This document shows positions 1 through 6,478 of a DNA stretch of 9,704 nt, piece after piece; positions within the stretch are counted from its first letter, which is position 1; each line of letters begins with the position of its first letter. Source of the stretch: Desulfurococcales archaeon (GTDB lineage Archaea; Thermoproteota; Thermoprotei_A; Sulfolobales; Desulfurococcaceae); NCBI GenBank assembly GCA_026985375.1, contig JALSQP010000102.1, positions 1-9,704 on the forward strand. The letters run 5' to 3'. The notes under the pieces are model-generated. The model made no database searches and was not told the origin of the DNA. It was given only the letters and a program-made list of their open reading frames with translations. The position numbers and the translations under genes are program-made.

Positions 1-915
1 GATGGGACCCCACTCATGGATAGTCAGGGAAGAATAACAAGTCATCTCAGTGGCCTTTTCTACAGGACGATAAACATCATGGAGCATGGAATCAAGCCAG
101 CATATGTTTTCGATGGTAAACCACCTGAGATGAAGGCCAAGGAGATAGAGAGGAGAAAGAAGATCAAGGAGGATGCGACGAAGAAGTACGAGGAGGCGAT
201 CAGAAAGGGCGACCTGGAAGCAGCCAGACGATACGCTATGATGGCTGCCAAACTAACAGATGAAATGGTGACTGATGCCAAGAAGCTCTTAGATGCAATG
301 GGTATTCCATGGGTTCAAGCACCAGCAGAAGGAGAGGCGCAGGCAGCATATATTGCGAGCAAAGGGGATGCGTGGGCTAGCGCATCGCAGGACTATGATA
401 GCCTAGTATTTGGTTCACCTAGGCTTGTAAGAAATCTAACCATTACGGGGAGGAGGAAGCTTCCGAGGAAGAATGTGTACATTGAGATCAAGCCTGAGGT
501 AATAGAGCTTAAGAAACTCCTAGAAGCACTTGGTATAACTCGTGAACAACTAATAGGTATTGCGATAATGCTCGGCACAGACTATAACCCTGATGGGATA
601 AAAGGTATAGGGCCCAAGAAGGCGTTACAGCTTATAAAAGCCTATGGATCGATAGAAAAGATCGTGAAACTATACAAGGTAGAGTTTCCAGTGCCGCCAG
701 AGAAGATTAAGGAGTACTTCCTAAACCCGCCTATTACATCGGATTATAAGCTTGAATGGAAGGAGCCCGATGAGAAGGCAATCTACGAGATACTTGTCGA
801 GGAACATGATTTCAATCCTGAGCGTGTGAAGAACGCTGTCCAGAGACTAATGAAAGCATACAGGGAGCATATCAAGGGCAGACAAATGGGTCTTGAAGTC
901 TGGTTTAAACGCTAG
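1..915 (+). CDS. fen: Flap endonuclease FEN1, 5'-truncated by window edge
   Basis: Structure-specific 5' nuclease that removes 5' flaps during Okazaki fragment maturation and base excision repair, working with the PCNA sliding clamp. The reading frame is open from base 1 (D-G-T-P-L before the first in-frame ATG at 16), and DGTPLMD is an internal FEN1 motif, so ATG 16 is not the real start; roughly 45-50 N-terminal residues lie outside the window. Visible XPG-family motifs: [11 protein letters not shown] (metal-binding Asp at 112-114), [11 protein letters not shown] (acidic pair), [10 protein letters not shown] (two Asp), and [17 protein letters not shown], which combines a metal-binding Asp with the helix-hairpin-helix DNA-binding region. 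The C-terminus [10 protein letters not shown] fits a PCNA-interacting PIP box (QxxLxxWF). The stop TAG lies in the 4-base palindrome CTAG that also encodes the stop of the convergent pcm gene. Family identity is clear. Confidence 0.97.
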   Translation, partial: DGTPLMDSQGRITSHLSGLFYRTINIMEHGIKPAYVFDGKPPEMKAKEIERRKKIKEDATKKYEEAIRKGDLEAARRYAMMAAKLTDEMVTDAKKLLDAMGIPWVQAPAEGEAQAAYIASKGDAWASASQDYDSLVFGSPRLVRNLTITGRRKLPRKNVYIEIKPEVIELKKLLEALGITREQLIGIAIMLGTDYNPDGIKGIGPKKALQLIKAYGSIEKIVKLYKVEFPVPPEKIKEYFLNPPITSDYKLEWKEPDEKAIYEILVEEHDFNPERVKNAVQRLMKAYREHIKGRQMGLEVWFKR

Positions 916-1580
916 TATTTCCACCCATACTCGCCGATCAGCGGTACGAAGAGGCACTCGATTGAACGCCTAGTAACAATTTTGCCATTCTTCTTATCGA
1001 TAATGTAGAGTCTCTGTATCCACCTATCACCTATAGGGATAATCATTCGCCCCCCATCCCTTAGCTGTTCGATCAGAGGTTTTGGTATATCGGGTGCAGC
1101 CGCCGTCACGATTATTCTATCGTAGGGCGCCTTCTCGGGATAGCCGCGTGTCCCATCCCCGGTTATCACAGTGACACAATCAGTATAGCCTGTCCTATCG
1201 AGGTTACTGCGCGCATATTCAGCAAGCTCAGGTATTCTCTCTATAGAATATACGTGGCCCTCTCCATCTCTACAAACTATCTCGGCCAGTACCGCTGCTT
1301 GATAACCTGAGCCTGTACCTATCTCGAGTACCTTGTCTCCAGGTCGGGGATCCAGGGCCTCAGTCATAATGGCGACCATGTGGATAGCGCTTATAGTCTG
1401 TCCATACCCTATGGGTAATGGGCGATCAACATAGGCTAGATCTCTGTAGGGCTTAGGGATAAACTCCTCTCTGGGCACACGAAGTAGTGCTTTTTTGATC
1501 TTCTCGCTCCTAATATATCCTAGGCTCTCCAAGTACTTGACTACACGCCTTCTTTCTTCGGCAAACCGTTTTTCATTCAT
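912..1580 (-). CDS. pcm: Protein-L-isoaspartate O-methyltransferase
   Basis: S-adenosylmethionine-dependent enzyme that methylates isoaspartyl residues formed by spontaneous protein damage, starting their repair; cytosolic. Visible motifs, counted from the longer TTG-initiated form: PIGYGQTIS (59-67), a hallmark of PCMT; SAM-binding motif [14 protein letters not shown] (88-100); acidic motif [11 protein letters not shown] (113-123); and [15 protein letters not shown] (162-176). About 222 residues is usual for the family. I chose ATG at 1580. A TTG at 1589 is in frame but falls inside GGTTGA, a weak Shine-Dalgarno-like stretch five bases before the ATG, and a TATA-like tract about 1600-1609 lies 20-29 bases upstream of the ATG, consistent with a near-leaderless transcript. 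The start choice is inference; the identity is firm. Confidence 0.94.
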   Translation of the reverse strand: MNEKRFAEERRRVVKYLESLGYIRSEKIKKALLRVPREEFIPKPYRDLAYVDRPLPIGYGQTISAIHMVAIMTEALDPRPGDKVLEIGTGSGYQAAVLAEIVCRDGEGHVYSIERIPELAEYARSNLDRTGYTDCVTVITGDGTRGYPEKAPYDRIIVTAAAPDIPKPLIEQLRDGGRMIIPIGDRWIQRLYIIDKKNGKIVTRRSIECLFVPLIGEYGWKY

Positions 1581-1595
1581 AACTATCAACCATGA

Positions 1596-1610
1596 ATATA
1601 TTATATAGTA
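1596..1610. promoter_or_regulatory. Shared TATA-like tract between pcm and the DUF371 gene
   Basis: The 66-bp gap between the divergent starts contains one alternating A/T tract (tatattatatag) that reads as a TATA box on both strands. On the minus strand it sits about 20-29 bases from the pcm ATG (1580). On the plus strand it would place a transcription start near 1630, just before the GGTGA site of the DUF371 gene. Two promoters therefore seem to be packed around the same bases. Inferred from sequence and spacing only. Confidence 0.5.
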
Positions 1611-1632
1611 ATCCTACTATAACGCTAACAAC

Positions 1633-1637
1633 GGTGA
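1633..1637 (+). promoter_or_regulatory. Shine-Dalgarno site GGTGA fixing a GTG start at 1647
   Basis: GGTGA matches the anti-Shine-Dalgarno end of archaeal 16S rRNA and lies nine bases before the GTG at 1647. It supports that GTG over the in-frame ATG at 1683, which would remove the conserved N-terminal HETIRAYGHP stretch. Confidence 0.6.
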
Positions 1638-1646
1638 ACAATACTG

Positions 1647-2132
1647 GTGCTCCATGAGACTATTAGGGCATATGGCCACCCAATGATAAGAGCTACGCAT
1701 AGAACAACATTTGAGATAACCAAGGATACCTATCTTACTCCTAAAGGCGACTGTATTATAGGTGTGAATGCTGATAAGTCCGCTGACGATCTGGATCCTC
1801 GGGTGAAGGATGTGATAAAGAGAGATGATGTTATCATAATCATAGTATTGAGGGTCGGCCAAGCACAAGACATAGTTTTAGCACAGGGATCAGCAAAGCT
1901 TCGGTTAAGCGACCGGCGTAGAATAATAGTTAGGAAGAGTACCTACGTCGAGCCGGCAACACTAGCGATAAGAGCCAACAAGGCCGCTAGGGATATCAAT
2001 AGAGTCCTCATAGATATGCTCAGAGAAGGGGCAGAGCTAATCTTGGATATATATATTCTAAGGCTTGACGAGATCCGCTCTCCATATAAAAACATAGGGG
2101 GCATAATCAATGACTTTCCTAATACCAGTTAG
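1647..2132 (+). CDS. DUF371 family protein, function unknown
   Basis: Small archaeal protein of 161 residues. The pattern ETIRAYGHP (4-12), TTFEITKD (20-27), LTPKGDCIIGVNADK (30-44), a central beta-rich stretch and IVRKSTYVEPATLAIRANKAARDI (93-116) is what I recognise as DUF371, a conserved family with no established function known to me. No signal peptide or membrane segment is evident; the composition suggests a compact alpha/beta protein. The GTG start has a GGTGA site nine bases upstream. The conserved domain seems to end around residue 140. The last 20-odd residues (after ILRLDEI) are encoded in the 75 bp that also encode, antisense, the C-terminus of the neighbouring Trm5, so this tail is probably lineage-specific. 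Neighbours are single-gene units, so context gives no strong functional clue. Confidence 0.85.
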   Translation: MLHETIRAYGHPMIRATHRTTFEITKDTYLTPKGDCIIGVNADKSADDLDPRVKDVIKRDDVIIIIVLRVGQAQDIVLAQGSAKLRLSDRRRIIVRKSTYVEPATLAIRANKAARDINRVLIDMLREGAELILDIYILRLDEIRSPYKNIGGIINDFPNTS

Positions 2133-3023
2133 TTTCCAGCGTGCGAAATAACGTTTTATGAATTCGTCCCGCTCGCTTATACTGGATAGGAAGTAGAGGT
2201 GGAGCATGCCTTTACTCCTGAGTAGATACCAGTAGATCTTCTCGAACAAATGGGTAGAACGAGGTATGTTGGCTATAACTCTATCAAAACTCTCAGTCCT
2301 AAAGTATTTGAGAGCAAGACGAGCATCTATGCGGAGAGGTATTATTGTTCCCTTGATCCTCTTCTTGTTAAGCAGTATGTTCTCGACACCTAGTCTCACC
2401 GCGTACGGGTTCAGATCATTCATCAGAACAGTGGCTTTATGTAGAGAAGCAATATGTATTGCAAATCCTCCTATTCCGGCAAAAAGATCGAATATGCTCT
2501 CGCCGTCCCCAGCGTTTTCGGCAATCCTTCTATGCTCTTCGGATAATCGTGGATTATAATATGCTCTCCGAAGATCAACCTTGAGTCTTAGGCCATATTC
2601 CTTATGGATAGTTGAAGGATCATCAACACCCCATAATAGTTCAAGTTCCGCGACCCTGAACACTCCCTCCGTCCCCTTTTTAAGATATATCGTTCTAATT
2701 CTTGGATAGGTTGTGCGAAGTGCTTCCACGATCTCTTCTCTACTCATGTATTCGAGAACATTCTCCCTTACAACCGCTATGTCTCCTATAATATCGTGGG
2801 CCGGAACCTTAACTTCTTTCTTCTTTTTTACAGGAGGACTACAAATTATTAACCTCATAGGAATAGAGCTTAACTCATTATTCATAGGAGGCTCCTTCTT
2901 AACGGGAATCAATACATGGTCGTCCTTTCTAGTAATAATATGTTCGTTATCCATAATGCGCAGTGCACGAAGCAGTTTTATCGTTCTTTCCGCGTACTTC
3001 TTAGGTACCTCGATGCATTTCAA
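2058..3023 (-). CDS. trm5: tRNA (guanine37-N1)-methyltransferase, Trm5 family
   Basis: SAM-dependent enzyme that methylates G37 next to the anticodon, protecting the reading frame; in archaea this is also the first step toward wyosine-type bases. 321 residues. A D1-like N-terminal domain is present (about 1-46, VPKKYAERTIKLLRALRI), followed by the D2/D3 catalytic part: YYNPRLSEEHRRIA (155-168), SAM motif I DLFAGIGGFAI (179-189), NDLNPYAVRLGVENI (202-216) and NIPRSTHLF (252-260). The N-x-P form at 252 resembles Trm5b more than the NPPY form of Trm5a/Taw22, so subtype b is favoured with moderate confidence. It starts with TTG at 3023; an in-frame stop lies upstream and no ATG or GTG is available. 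An AT-rich ATAATAAAAA tract about 27 bases upstream is a plausible TATA box. Its 3' end overlaps the DUF371 gene by 75 bp. Confidence 0.9.
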   Translation of the reverse strand: MKCIEVPKKYAERTIKLLRALRIMDNEHIITRKDDHVLIPVKKEPPMNNELSSIPMRLIICSPPVKKKKEVKVPAHDIIGDIAVVRENVLEYMSREEIVEALRTTYPRIRTIYLKKGTEGVFRVAELELLWGVDDPSTIHKEYGLRLKVDLRRAYYNPRLSEEHRRIAENAGDGESIFDLFAGIGGFAIHIASLHKATVLMNDLNPYAVRLGVENILLNKKRIKGTIIPLRIDARLALKYFRTESFDRVIANIPRSTHLFEKIYWYLLRSKGMLHLYFLSSISERDEFIKRYFARWKLTGIRKVIDYAPYVFIWRADLVKP

Positions 3024-3140
3024 GCCGTTTTCTCTCCCTAATCCTAGTTTTTATTATCTGCTCATGTAATTGTTTAACTATAGGCCTGCTACTAATTAAT
3101 CATAGACATAATATGCTCACCGACGGAGTATGGATCGGCA

Positions 3141-3977
3141 TTGCAGAGGAATAGCTACTTCAAGAAAGCATATATCGTTTATAGGCCGAGCGAGAAATGT
3201 ATAGAGCTAGCAAAGGCTGCGCGTCGCGCCCTTATATCTAAAGGTGTTAATGTCGAGACGTTCTGGGTTGACGACATAATACGTGAGGCGAGGGAGTACG
3301 TTGACCTAATAGTTGGGATTGGTGGTGATGGCACTCTTCTTAAAATATCGAGGGTGTATCCTGAGAATACACCGCTCATCTTACCAATACCTTGTGGTAG
3401 ACGTACAATTCTCTACGAAGATATCGGAGCTGATGATATAGAGTGCGTAATTGACAGGGTTATCAACGGCGATTTTGTGATCGAAGATTATGACAGGTTA
3501 CACATCTTATCACCTAGAGCTAGCTACTATGCATTGAACGAAGCAGCTCTCATAAGCATTGACCATGGGAGAGTATTGAGGTTCGAGTTAGAAATAGTGG
3601 CGCCCGGTATGAGATCTCATCTTTTCTTCTATGGGGATGGCATAATTGTCTCTACGCCTGCTGGTTCGGCTGCCTATAACTTGTCGGTAGGCGGTAGCCT
3701 AATGGAGTACTCTGTCAGCGGGATCAGTGTGGCTCCTCTGAATCCTATGGAGCTGAATATTAAACCAATAATAGTGTCGAGGCTCTCAAAACTACTTGTT
3801 AGAATACATGGTCACGTCGACATGTACGTTGATGGGGAAAACATGGAATCAATGGAGAAGGGCTCGGAGCTCCTCGTTGAGATGGATTTCCGTAGTTTTA
3901 GAATAATAAGGCTGAGTGGACGTAGAGATGTGGCTAAGAAAGTATTCGATAGGAGGAGGCTCTTTTTCGTTCAATAA
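3141..3977 (+). CDS. nadK: NAD kinase, divergent crenarchaeal type
   Basis: Phosphorylates NAD to NADP using ATP or polyphosphate; cytosolic. 278 residues. Family motifs: GIGGDGTLLK (59-68, nucleotide-binding GGDGT), LNEAAL (132-137, the conserved Asn-Glu), STPAGSAAYNLSVGG (171-185; the usual form is TPTGSTAY-SAGG) and VDGE (230-233). Some standard positions differ: the common LGxLGFL region is replaced by IPCGRRTILYED (83-94), and the usual PHSLS-type motif reads PLNPMELNIKP (199-209). The start is TTG 3141; no in-frame ATG or GTG lies nearby, and a CATAATATG tract 26-34 bases upstream could be its TATA box. The last codons, AGG AGG AGG CTC TTT TTC, form a strong Shine-Dalgarno-like element just before the stop and inside the overlap with the Nob1 frame (see findings). 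Confidence 0.87.
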   Translation: MQRNSYFKKAYIVYRPSEKCIELAKAARRALISKGVNVETFWVDDIIREAREYVDLIVGIGGDGTLLKISRVYPENTPLILPIPCGRRTILYEDIGADDIECVIDRVINGDFVIEDYDRLHILSPRASYYALNEAALISIDHGRVLRFELEIVAPGMRSHLFFYGDGIIVSTPAGSAAYNLSVGGSLMEYSVSGISVAPLNPMELNIKPIIVSRLSKLLVRIHGHVDMYVDGENMESMEKGSELLVEMDFRSFRIIRLSGRRDVAKKVFDRRRLFFVQ

Positions 3978-4482
3978 AAAGATCTGTATAGTACTTGACA
4001 CAGGGGCTCTCCTGGCCAAGTTTCATTTGATAGCGAATATATATAATGCAGAGTACTTGATCCCCGCAGAGGTCTATGATGAAGTTAGGGATATGGAGAA
4101 CCGGGAAGCCCTAGAGCTAGGGCTGAATATAGGCAGGATTAGTGTTGCTGAGCCTGATCCGATGAGCATAGATGAAGCCATGAGAACTGCTAAAAAGATA
4201 GGTGAACTTGTTAAATTATCACGTACAGATATAGTAGTCGCCGCTCTAGCTCTAACTATCAAAAAGAAGTGTGGAGCAGTAGTAGTTATAACCGATGACT
4301 ATAGTCTCCAGAACCTCCTATATCATATGAAAATAGGGTTCAAGCCCCTCCGGACCACCGGGATCAAAAAGCCCAGGAAGTATCATGCTTTCTGTCCGGT
4401 CTGCGGCTATGTGCCCTCAAGTCCCAAGGAGACTCTATGCCCGCTATGCGGCTCAGCAATAATTAGGAGGAGGGCTTCCTAA
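3928..4482 (+). CDS. nob1: Nob1-type ribosome maturation endonuclease (PIN domain plus zinc ribbon)
   Basis: Nob1 cleaves the 3' end of pre-16S rRNA during small-subunit maturation. The PIN domain begins at IVLDTGALLAKF with the first catalytic Asp, continues through EVYDEVRD (acidic), SRTDIVVAALAL (Asp) and VVITDDYSLQN (Asp pair). A C-terminal zinc ribbon follows: FCPVCGY and LCPLCGSAI, four cysteines. The start is uncertain. Only ATG 3928 and GTG 3916 are available in frame, both inside nadK (50- or 62-bp overlap), and they add an unusual serine/glycine-rich leader of roughly 20 residues before the PIN domain. No ATG, GTG or TTG occurs between 3952 and the conserved VLDT. Possibilities are a genuine N-terminal extension, a non-standard start such as ATC 3982 or ATA 3988, or frameshifting from nadK. 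The 3' end overlaps the convergent NSUN gene by 20 bp. Confidence 0.87.
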   Translation: MWLRKYSIGGGSFSFNKKICIVLDTGALLAKFHLIANIYNAEYLIPAEVYDEVRDMENREALELGLNIGRISVAEPDPMSIDEAMRTAKKIGELVKLSRTDIVVAALALTIKKKCGAVVVITDDYSLQNLLYHMKIGFKPLRTTGIKKPRKYHAFCPVCGYVPSSPKETLCPLCGSAIIRRRAS

Positions 4483-5611
4483 GAACTGCAATGAAAAAGC
4501 CCGGCATATCATCTATGTGTGGCCCGAACCTGTAGGCTGTACAGTTGCTGAAAGCCAGTTTTTCCGCATATGGTATTCTTCCCAGATCAATGCATTCCAG
4601 GCCATGGTCTTTAACAGCATATAGTATGTTGCCCTCGTTCTCCTCGTATGTGAGTGTGCAGGTGGAATATACTATCCTGCCTCCTGGCTTGACGATCTTC
4701 TTCGCGGGCCTGAAGAACTGTCTCTGATAAAGATAACTGTTCATAAGATCAGACTTTCTTGTCCTTATCTCTATCTTCGGCCTAACACCGAGTCCTGTGC
4801 ATGGTGGATCAATAAATACTGCGTCAACTCTATTCTCTCCTAGCAGGTCTACATCGATATATCTTGTATCAGCAGGAGCAAGTACTGTGTTCAGGAATAG
4901 TTTAAGTCTAGTAAGGGTTTCGCGTATTCGTTCTACCTTTCCCAGATTACGATCAAAACCGAGTACTCTAGCAGTTCCTCTTGTGAGTTGTACTACATGG
5001 CTTGCCTTACCTCCGGGGGAACAGTTCATATCGACTATGAGTTGGCCGGGTCGAGGATCCATGAGTCTAGAGACCATCATGGCTGGGAGGCTCTGTGGGT
5101 AAAAATATCCCACCCTGAACTCGGGCATTTCTCTTATCGGAGGCGCCTTGTATATGCTCTTAATGTTTCTGGCTACAAGGCCGTGCCTCATCCTCTTGAG
5201 CTGGCTGGAGTCAACAACAGTAATACCTATGGCGACAGGCCTCATATTTGGAGCCATGATCGTGACGGTATCTCCACGCCTGAAAGGATCGTAGCTGACT
5301 ACACCGGGAGCATAAGTGTTGGCCCCCATCAATATGGATTCTGCCGCGTGCCTGTTAACCACTATCTTTTTCTCGAGCACCTCAATTCTAAAGGGACCTT
5401 CAAGAACAATATATATTGCTTCATCAACAAAGGGGTCTGGGTAAACCCTTATCCCCCTCTCCCTTAATCTATCGATAAGCTCACCCCGTTCAACCAAGAA
5501 TGTATTAACCCTTAAGTAGAGTCTCTTAGGAGGGGTATGGAGTGCCTTGATAATACTCTTGCAGAGGCTCCCCAGTGCACGACACAGGCTCCTCAATACG
5601 TATTCGTCCAT
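4463..5611 (-). CDS. NSUN/Nop2-type RNA m5C methyltransferase with PUA domain
   Basis: SAM-dependent RNA cytosine-C5 methyltransferase of 382 residues. The order is an N-terminal alpha/beta region (1-78, LYLRVNTFL), a PUA RNA-binding domain (about 80-150: VVNRHAAESILMGANTYAPG, RRGDTVTIM) and a Rossmann catalytic domain. SAM motif I reads DMNCSPGGKASH (194-205), the cysteine-containing motif IV DPPCTGLG (268-275, Cys271), and the catalytic cysteine motif VI YSTCTL (315-320, Cys318), followed by EENEG. The two-cysteine arrangement is complete, so the enzyme should be active. A PUA domain between the N-terminus and the catalytic core matches NSUN6-like archaeal enzymes, which methylate tRNA; a tRNA target (for example C72) is inference. 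ATG 5611 is clear, with a TATTTAT box about 30 bases upstream. Confidence 0.9.
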   Translation of the reverse strand: MDEYVLRSLCRALGSLCKSIIKALHTPPKRLYLRVNTFLVERGELIDRLRERGIRVYPDPFVDEAIYIVLEGPFRIEVLEKKIVVNRHAAESILMGANTYAPGVVSYDPFRRGDTVTIMAPNMRPVAIGITVVDSSQLKRMRHGLVARNIKSIYKAPPIREMPEFRVGYFYPQSLPAMMVSRLMDPRPGQLIVDMNCSPGGKASHVVQLTRGTARVLGFDRNLGKVERIRETLTRLKLFLNTVLAPADTRYIDVDLLGENRVDAVFIDPPCTGLGVRPKIEIRTRKSDLMNSYLYQRQFFRPAKKIVKPGGRIVYSTCTLTYEENEGNILYAVKDHGLECIDLGRIPYAEKLAFSNCTAYRFGPHIDDMPGFFIAVLRKPSS

Positions 5612-5640
5612 ACCAATAACACCGGGGCATCTACTAGGAA

Positions 5641-5650
5641 GAATAAATAA
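5641..5650. promoter_or_regulatory. Bidirectional TATA-like box AATAAATAA
   Basis: On the minus strand it reads TTATTTATT, centred about 34 bases before the NSUN ATG. On the plus strand it would direct transcription from about 5672, six or seven bases before the C-box-like motif of the candidate RNA. Spacing fits archaeal promoters in both directions; inference only. Confidence 0.4.
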
Positions 5651-5672
5651 CAGCTAAACGGGAAAATAAGAG

Positions 5673-5742
5673 TCTAGGATGATGATTATTGGTCTTTGGG
5701 GAAGCCCTCGAGGCGATGCCCTAGGGAACGAATGCTGATAAA
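5673..5742 (+). ncRNA. Candidate C/D-box-like small RNA
   Basis: A G+C-rich block inside AT-rich DNA, the usual look of structured RNA genes in hyperthermophiles. ATGATGA (5679-5685) matches the C box RUGAUGA exactly and CTGA (5735-5738) matches the D box, 60 bases from box start to box end, a normal size for archaeal C/D guide RNAs. A weak C'-like GCGATGC (5713-5719) and a poor D'-like TCGA (5708-5711) lie between them. The stretch just before the D box (GGGAACGAATG) would be the guide; I could not name a target. A TATA-like box lies about 28 bases upstream. Against it: the internal boxes are degenerate, C-to-D' spacing is longer than usual, and no clear terminal stem is visible. Confidence 0.33.
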
Positions 5743-5762
5743 TAGCAACATCAATATTATTT

Positions 5763-5780
5763 TGATAAAATATTTTATCA
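5763..5780. repeat. 18-bp perfect palindrome TGATAAAATATTTTATCA
   Basis: The sequence equals its own reverse complement over 18 bases. It lies 25 bases after the D-box-like motif of the candidate RNA and 67 bases before the pseudogene. It could be a protein-binding dyad, a terminator-like hairpin or part of a mobile-element end. The all-A/T core makes chance more plausible than for a mixed sequence. Confidence 0.6.
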
Positions 5781-5846
5781 TTAGGATTTTTGATCATTGC
5801 TACCACCATAATTTTATCTGTAAGGTAACTATGATCTTAGATTTAG

Positions 5847-6219
5847 GTGAAACTATTGGTTATTGTTAACGATCTTGTTAGATTATTAAGGGATGAATTT
5901 CCGGACTTTGATTTATATTTACCTAAGACTTAAAGGATAAATTGTTAACTACACTAGCGGTAGGGCACAACCCGATTTTGTAGTCACTCTAAAAGATCAA
6001 AGAATGGAGTTCCTATTGAAGTTAAGGTTGCGTCCATGGCTAAAACTGTTGATGATGGAGTCAAACAGCTCTTTGACTATATGAAAGGGACCAAATGGGA
6101 AAAAAGCATACTGTACATATGGGATCGAAGCAAAAGCTGTCACCTATAGCCGAGCTAGAGGATTGGGAAAGCAAACTAAGTATGGAAGAACAATTATTGT
6201 AGTTGGTATTAAACGTTGA
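5847..6219 (+). pseudogene. Decayed PD-(D/E)XK nuclease-like gene with several frameshifts
   Basis: No single frame is open, but successive frames give a continuous protein-like sequence of about 120 residues. From GTG 5847: KLLVIVNDLVRLL and DEFPDFDLYLPKT, then a stop (5931). A second frame gives LKDKLLTTLAVGHNP (5930-5974), a third PDFVVTLK (5971-5994), then the first frame again with NGVPIEVKVAS and KQLFDYMKGTKWEKSILYIWD until a stop at 6147, and finally KAVTYSRARGLGKQTK and YGRTIIVVGIKR ending at TGA 6217. PD followed about 17 residues later by E-V-K, with an N-terminal acidic helix and a later helix containing QLxxY, is the core pattern of PD-(D/E)XK nucleases. At least four frame changes imply real decay rather than one sequencing error. 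The exact family and original role are unknown; a selfish or defence-related element is possible. Confidence 0.7.
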
Positions 6220-6245
6220 ATTGCTTACTCGATAAGTAGTTATGT

Positions 6246-6404
6246 TTAAGTTAAATTTATTGAGACATATATAACTTTGTCTTCAATGTCTATGACAAAG
6301 CAAGATTTTTGATTTTTATAGCTAATTCTCGAGAAAGTGTTTTTCTCGTTAAAGCTGTTACCAAATATTTGTTTATACGGAATTTCAAGATCTTTAATGA
6401 ACAA
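6246..6404 (-). CDS. Small hypothetical protein or gene remnant (52 codons)
   Basis: A minus-strand frame from TTG 6404 to TAA 6246 encodes 52 residues: it begins MFIKDLEIPYKQIFGNSF and ends with FVIDIEDKVIYVSINLT, alternating polar and hydrophobic residues as in a beta-hairpin of a real protein. An in-frame TAA lies just upstream, and the preceding frame (ISSLIEFR before that stop) could be the broken front part of the same gene. There is no Shine-Dalgarno site at the TTG. It is downstream of tRNA-Leu on the same strand, in the AT-rich decayed island. I do not recognise the family; it is either a tiny gene or the C-terminal remnant of a larger one. The opposite strand also has an open stretch here, but without a good start. 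Confidence 0.3.
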   Translation of the reverse strand: MFIKDLEIPYKQIFGNSFNEKNTFSRISYKNQKSCFVIDIEDKVIYVSINLT

Positions 6405-6419
6405 TTCTTATCGAAATTC

Positions 6420-6478
6420 TATCAAGCTTGATATAGATCTATTGATCAGGTGATCTTGATTTTTGTTTAAAACAAATA
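6420..6478. repeat. Cluster of short palindromes downstream of tRNA-Leu
   Basis: Within 59 bases there are TATCAAGCTTGATA (6420-6433, perfect 14-mer), ATAGATCTAT (6433-6442, perfect 10-mer), GATCA-GG-TGATC (about 6444-6455) and the near-palindrome TTTGTTTAAAACAAA (about 6463-6477). The T-rich part next to the tRNA (minus strand TTTGTTTT) may act as its terminator; the others could be protein-binding dyads or an old recombination site. Function unknown. Confidence 0.4.

Noticed and set aside
2713..3069. 118-codon hydrophobic plus-strand ORF opposite trm5
   Set aside because: The apparent membrane-like composition comes from the reverse complement of Lys/Glu-rich Trm5 codons.
4988..5467. 159-codon plus-strand ORF opposite the NSUN gene
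   Set aside because: It is antisense to a gene with complete catalytic motifs, has no family resemblance, and its composition follows from the opposite frame.
6110..6135. Possible att copy of the tRNA T-arm (TGGGATCGAAG resembles TGGGATTTGAAC)
   Set aside because: The match is short and broken, and these bases fit the pseudogene reading frame.
6264..6434. Open plus-strand frame of about 56 codons opposite the small minus-strand ORF
   Set aside because: No ATG or GTG at its beginning, only an internal TTG; the minus-strand reading looks more protein-like.
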